From positions 256,519-307,308 of the forward strand of contig NW_003546305.1 of the NCBI RefSeq assembly GCF_000090795.2: a DNA stretch of 50,790 bases, read 5' to 3'. Below, piece after piece: positions 45,800 to 50,790 of the stretch. A program made the translations under genes and the position numbers. The first letter of the stretch is position 1; each line of letters opens with the position of its first letter. Source of the stretch: Amphimedon queenslandica. Its lineage: Eukaryota; Porifera; Demospongiae; Haplosclerida; Niphatidae. The notes under the pieces were generated by a model. That model was not told where the DNA came from. It saw only the letters and a list, made by a program, of their open reading frames with translations, and did not search any database.

Positions 45800-47205
45800 T
45801 AATTCATGTCCCCACCCCTCTTTTATGGATAAAATCCCGATCCCCATCTGGATCCCCACCCCGCTTTTACAAAGTCCCATAGAGTTATTACTGTGTTCTA
45901 GTGTCAATACAGTTCTTTTTGTGAATTGTAGTAACGTCATCTGAGTCATACACTTCATTTATATCCAGACATCACTTCTGCTTGAGTTTACAGGTAATAG
46001 TTTTATTTAGATTTTTATTTGGAACTATAATTAAGTGATTTACATATAACATTGAAATAGTTAATAGTTCTGGCACTTGCTTATGAATCCTATAGATTAT
46101 TGTTATGCTTATGTTTCATAATGTTTCTTGCAGTAACAGTTGGTCGAGAGCCTCGTCCCCTTCCTCCTTGGCCTCATCCTCTCCCTCCTTGTCCTCCTCT
46201 TCCCCGCTTTCAGCGTTTATCCCACCCTCCTCCTCTGTGTTGCCTTCGCTTCTTCTAAGCAATGGAAAAATTATAGTGACTACTCATTTCAATAATGATC
46301 CATTGATACTTTAAATTTCTTTTTCCTTGTCTCTCTCTGTCCCAGTCTCTTCCCCTATCCCAGTGTCTTCCCCTGTCCGTCTCCTCCACTTTCTCTATCT
46401 CCTCCCCTGTCTCTGTTTCTTCTCCCGTCTCTTCTTGCCTCAATGTTGGAAAAAGAACTAACTAAAATAGAATGCAAAATTACTTTTTAGTTTAATAGTC
46501 CTTCTTACAGTGGCTTCACAACAAAAAATGTCACACAATCACACATGTAAATAAACTTAAGCCGTATGATTCAATAAAAAACAATGTCATGTAGAGTTGT
46601 ATTTTTCACCTTTCAATCTTACTATTCCCCTTTCGACTGTCTCCACTCTCCTTTTTGTCTCTGTGCCTTTCTCCTCTGTCCTCTCTTCTGTCTCCTTTCT
46701 TCACTTTCACCCTTACTTCTTTTTCAGCTATAAATACAGTTATTTTTTGCTTTAAAGTACAACACTAGCACACATGTGCAAACAACTTAGCAAGTTCATC
46801 CACCAAAAAGAAAAGGCATTATAGTTATCACTATGAATTACACATTTCCAACTTACCATTAGAAGGATGGCCCTCAATGAGGACATCCTTTATTGGGGCA
46901 GCCATTACTTTTTTAATTTTGAACTTACAGTTTCAGGTGTCTCATTTTATATCCTAAAGGTCACAGTTGACACTTGGTGTTCTTTGATTCGCTGTGAATG
47001 ACGTAATGACTTCTATTTCGGTATTCTCCTCCCACACATTTTTATTATTAGTCCTCTCACCTGTATAGATAGACACAAATCACCTCCTTGATAACTTCGT
47101 GACTAACTTTCTCTCGGCCTTCTCTGTTCAGTTAGTAAGTTTTCAACAAAAATGAATGTTTTGTGTTTATGTTGATGTCTCACACATACTCGTTTCACAC
47201 CTTTG
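45800..47205. other. Non-coding, pyrimidine-rich low complexity
   Basis: 46140-46260, 46320-46440 and 46610-46720 are dominated by CT/TCC runs. These generate serine-only (+) or Glu/Arg-only (-) open frames. No gene was recognised. Confidence 0.55.
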
Positions 47206-47210
47206 TTTTC

Positions 47211-47461
47211 AAGAAAGGGGATCCATAGTTTGTATGTCTTTGCGTTACAAACTAGTTCCTCTCCTTTAGGGGATCAATAGTTTAAATATTTGGCATTCTA
47301 CGAGATCCACTCCTATTTCAGGGGTTGAATGTTTGGCGTTCAAACTAGTTCCACTCCTGTTTCAGGGGATGAATAGTCTGTTTGTTGTAGACAAACTAGT
47401 TCCTCTCCCGTTGAAAAGGAATCAATAGTATGTGCATTACACAAACTCATTTCTGTTATTC
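47211..47461. repeat. Degenerate tandem repeat, five units of about 50 bp
   Basis: Units begin a(a/g)gggat..atagt at about 47214, 47268, 47320, 47364 and 47414. Most contain an acaaactagttcctctcc-type second half. They run up to the stop codon of the DUF7869 gene, so they form its 3' flank. Confidence 0.7.
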
Positions 47462-49894
47462 ATTTATACTGATGACATGGACAAGTTCTTCTATTATGAC
47501 CGAATTGACCACAATTACCACATTTTCTTTGTGTTGTAGGTGGTTCTAAAGATTGCCTTGGAGATTGCGGTGCTTCGATCTCCATTGCGAGGTCTGGTGG
47601 ATCATTTACACCTGGTGTTTATTGTCGAGATGTTCCTGCTGGTCGAGGTGCATCAAGAAGTGGGCAGGTTACATCTTTACATTTGTATCTGCAAACGATC
47701 TTATTTTTTCGTAAAGGTACCATTTCCTTTTACTTGACATACCCTTTGGTGGTAATACATTAGGTACATCATCTTCTATTATTTGAGTGTCCTCTTTCAG
47801 CAAATTGAATTGTGTGACTGGGCCATCTACAACATACCCTTGGTGGTAATACATTAGGTACATCATCTTCCATTATTTCAGTGTCCTCTTTCAGCAAATT
47901 GAATTGTGTGACTGGGCCATCTACAACTTACCTGGTTGGGTCGTATTTACAACAAAGTGTTGAAAGTCTTTGATGCCTTTTATTTTCTTGAATAATGTAG
48001 CAAAGTAACTTGACAAGTCAAATGTTTCTATGAGTTCACCATTGCTACTTCCTACCGGTTCAGCTTTGTTAACAGCAGCTGTTTGTTCTACAACTTGAAT
48101 GAAGTCATGCAATGAGTCCACCTCTGCTTTACGGAATTTTGGCTTTAATAGTCCAAAGCACCAGTCTGGAGAATATTTTGTGTCCAACTGGCAGAAAGGA
48201 TATTGAAATGGATGCATTGAGTCCTGTCATAACTCTCCATAAGGGGTACTAAATTAAAGGAAGAATAACATTTAAAATGTTCATTATTGTGCCTTTATTA
48301 GACTTACTTGAATAGCTATATTATTTTTATTTTGCCCTGTGCAGTTGTCAGCATTAAAATGGATATTTACTGAGTTGAGGCAATGATTCTTCAAATAAAA
48401 AAGTGCCTTGCTTATAACAGGATTTGCCCCTCTACCAGTGTCGAATGATTCATCGATTAAGAAATTAACCTGCTGAGAGATGGCTTCACAGCACACATCA
48501 AATATGCCACCTTTCCTGGGAATAAGAAAACATAATGGACCTGCTTGTATTGGACTTGAATGATAGTGAACGTTTAAAAAAGTGAGTGAGCTAAATACAC
48601 TTTAATATCATAAATTGTTACCTGTTGAGCATAATCGAAGCTATAATGTGCTACAATATTCAACATAGCAAGTGGCCTTGTTAGTGGGGGATTGTAATTG
48701 TTTGCCGCATCAGTATACAGCCCTTTTAACAATAATTGTGCTTCTTTTCATACATTCTAATAGTGCTCCCTTTCCTTTTTAACAAGACTTCTGTGGTCTA
48801 GTGCCTTTTTTATTGCCTGAATTGCTAAATATAATTCTTGTGTTATTACAGTACTAACTTTACTCAGTTATCCTTTCATCTGATTGCATGTTAGCACTTC
48901 TTATAATCAGTCGTCTTATCTCTTTACAAGTGGCACAAAAGTAAGACATAGGCTTCATTTTTCAGTATAAGGCAGGTAGCATCGCCACAACATGTTAAAT
49001 GTTGTTTCAGCACATGCTATGACATGAAAGAAACTCTTCACATGATTCCGTAAACTCTAAGTATACACCAGCCTTTTACATGTACTGCATGGTAAGAACT
49101 AATTCTCGTAACTTTTCATTCCAGGTATTCATCAAGGAAGACTGATACCATGGTCTTCAGCGTATTTTCTGATGAGCACAAGAACCTGGAGAATATCATC
49201 ATAAATTAAAGCATGGCTTGGTGTCTTTCCAGCATTTTCATGAACTCTAGTAAAATTAAGTACATAACATTTAATTTGTAAGTCTCATACCTTGGTATTA
49301 ATCCATTCATTCTGTAGTTTTTCATGATTTCCTCAAACCTGCTTTTGCCACATGCATGTAGCTTTAGAATTGTTTCTCTACATATCTAGTTGGAAAATAT
49401 AATTAATTTTGTTTTGTGTCCCTCATAGTTAGAAACCTTATGACCATGATGCATGAATGTAAAAAAATTGCCTCTTTCTGTCTCCATGGTTGCCAGTTGA
49501 CAATCCCCCCATGGTAGATGTTACTGCCATTTGACTCATAATTGCAATCTCTTGAACAGGCTTTGCCATGGCTTGTATGTCACATGTATGTTTTTATGTA
49601 AGAGTGACTGAACAGTGCATAGCAATTATCTGAGCAACCACATCCATGTTCATAGAACATTGATAATTCTTCTTCCACCTGTCGGTCTTTCTTCCTCATG
49701 TCATCACATGAATAAGTAGTTAAAGTAGCTGAAGCATCAGGCGTTGCTGATTCTAATTCAATATCTGATACTTGTAGTTCCAAGGCCACCTTGGAATCAA
49801 ACAGTGGTGGATCAACATCTTCATCACAATCTTTTGTCTCTTGATCTTCCTCTTCTTCCATATCTTCTACTGCTTCATATTCTGTCTCTATCAA
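47460..49894 (-). pseudogene. DUF7869-type protein with C-terminal CCHC zinc knuckle
   Basis: Start at 49894 with an acidic N-terminus, then YEHGCGCSDNCYALFSHSY. Next, through frame changes, come PVQEIAIMSQMAVTS and MHHGHK|ICRETILKLHACGK (intron of about 60 bp), FEEIMKNYRMNGLIPR, VHENAGKTPSHALIYDDILQ and YFCATCKEIRRLI. The core reads IFDVCCEAISQQVNFLIDES, FDTGRGANPVIS, HFNADNCTGQNKNN, DWCFGLLKPKFRKAEV and KGMSSKRKWYLYEKIRSFAD. The end (47478-47525) is CGNCGQFGHNRRTC, a CX2CX4HX4C knuckle, stopping at 47460. The order matches DUF7869 proteins; the acidic positions suggest an RNase H-like, transposase-related fold (inference). Frameshifts (T run near 49470, near 47670) and a stop disable it. 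Confidence 0.82.
47737..47926. repeat. Tandem duplication, two 95-bp units
   Basis: Units start acataccc at 47737 and 47832 and are nearly identical, including the gtacatcatcttc and gtgtgactgggccatctaca strings. It lies inside the DUF7869 gene and 95 is not a multiple of 3, so it shifts the frame. Confidence 0.95.
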
Positions 49895-50790
49895 TTAACA
49901 AAATACACTGTATAACTAAGTTCAATATAATAATATTGTGCATTTATACTGGTGATGGAATGTTATTGTGGTGATAGCTAACCGCTATTCAGAGTTAGTA
50001 CACTGCAAAAACAATTGTGGGTTATACCCACTATATCTGTGGAAAATACCCACTTTTTGGTTTTCCACCACTGGGGGGTAAAACCCTAGGTGTTATATTC
50101 CCCCCCTATGGTGAAAAATACCCACTATCAAAGTGTCATGCAATAATTAATCTAGCAATACCACGCCCACTGCGCATGCGCAGTTCAGTTTCTAATTAAT
50201 CCAGCAGCTAATGGTGTCCTTCTCTTTCTTCCTCCATTACTGTTAGTCTATTCTTTGGCCGTTTGGTCCTTCGATATTCACTGAAATCTTTAAAAAAGTA
50301 TGGTACTACTTCTGTTGTATATTTACTATGATGGTTTTGCTCATTTATTATTATAATTATCTCATTTTGGAGGCCCGCTTCCTTTTCAGCTGGTGTTTCA
50401 GTGTCTTCCTTCTCACTCACTGGGCTATGATTTCAGTCTAGACTGATTGAGTAAGACTTGATGTTGTTATTAAAACTCTCATAAGACGGCATGCTAATAA
50501 TTGATTGACAAACTTTCTCACTTTCTGCTCTCTCTCTCTCCTTTCCTCTTAAGACTACCAATGGGTTATGTTCAAAATGAATTGTGTCCATACAAGACTT
50601 GCTTCCTAACTTTGTGTTGACATTGTAAGCATTTTATTATTGCTTAATATTTGATCTCTTTTCTCTTGCTATTCTTTTTCCCCTTTTCCACCTCCTTTTT
50701 CCCCTTTTCCTTCTCCTCTATCTCTGTCTCTATCCCCTACTTCAAAATAGGGGTTAACTTCATTTCAAGTGAATTGTGTCTGAGTTGTCA
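49895..50790. other. Non-coding stretch with dyad-rich patch and pyrimidine tract
   Basis: 50018-50135 has repeated tacccact words and a gggttataccca-type dyad. 50515-50755 is CT-rich low complexity. No gene was recognised; the frame at 50208-50420 (-) has no family motif. Confidence 0.45.

Noticed and set aside
46105-46443. Ser-rich (+) and Glu/Arg-rich (-) open frames
   Set aside because: They are translation of CT-rich low-complexity DNA; no start context or family motif.

Overview
The window looks like a scaffold from an invertebrate animal nuclear genome. It is AT-rich, has very short GT..AG introns (about 45-70 bp), carries an assembly gap of 626 Ns (17001-17626), and is packed with eukaryotic DNA transposons. 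The mix (hAT, piggyBac, pogo, Helitron, Crypton, RecQ-like helicases, DUF6589 and DUF7869 proteins) and the very frequent acatgtacatgta words suggest a sponge or another early-branching marine animal. That assignment is inference. No rRNA, tRNA, CRISPR array or prokaryotic operon structure was seen. Nearly every recognisable gene is a mobile-element gene, and most carry one or a few frameshifts or stops, often at homopolymers. Decay and assembly error cannot always be told apart.

Layout. 1-1440: 3' part of a decayed hAT transposon ending in a clean terminal repeat. 1.4-12 kb: mostly non-coding, with small repeats, a 193-bp inverted-repeat element (8781-8973) and a 331-bp hAT MITE with a perfect 8-bp target duplication (9520-9850). 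12.2-13.2 kb: a decayed DUF7869-type fragment next to a 270-bp inverted duplication. 14277-14788: a hAT remnant with a perfect 8-bp duplication, inserted into a dispersed repeat. 16.7-18.1 kb: a hAT transposase split by the N gap. 20.9-26.6 kb: a hAT-like fragment, two copies of a long dispersed repeat, a chromodomain gene (+) and, converging on it, an uncharacterised multi-exon gene (-). 27779-28301: a terminal-repeat element with a perfect 9-bp duplication. 29.0-31.2 kb: a DDE transposase split by a MITE, then a Crypton-like tyrosine recombinase.

32.2-44 kb is a nest of elements. A piggyBac gene is cut by a 5756-bp element (34377-40132) with ~94-bp terminal inverted repeats and a perfect 9-bp duplication. 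That element holds two convergent genes, a RecQ-like helicase (+) and a DUF6589-type protein (-). I regard this as the most interesting object in the window: a candidate new type of DNA transposon in which the DUF6589 protein may be the transposase and the helicase an accessory. Next to it a Helitron-like protein is cut at a TA by a 2558-bp pogo-like element (41214-43771) that carries both a DDD transposase (-) and a HIRAN-like gene (+). Removing the pogo element restores the Helitron reading frame exactly.

44-50.8 kb: unrecognised coding remnants, one cut by a third copy of the GTGACC MITE, pyrimidine-rich low-complexity DNA, and a long minus-strand DUF7869-type gene ending in a CCHC zinc knuckle (47460-49894). 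The genes do not form a pathway. What links them is insertion history, which the exact target duplications allow to be partly ordered.
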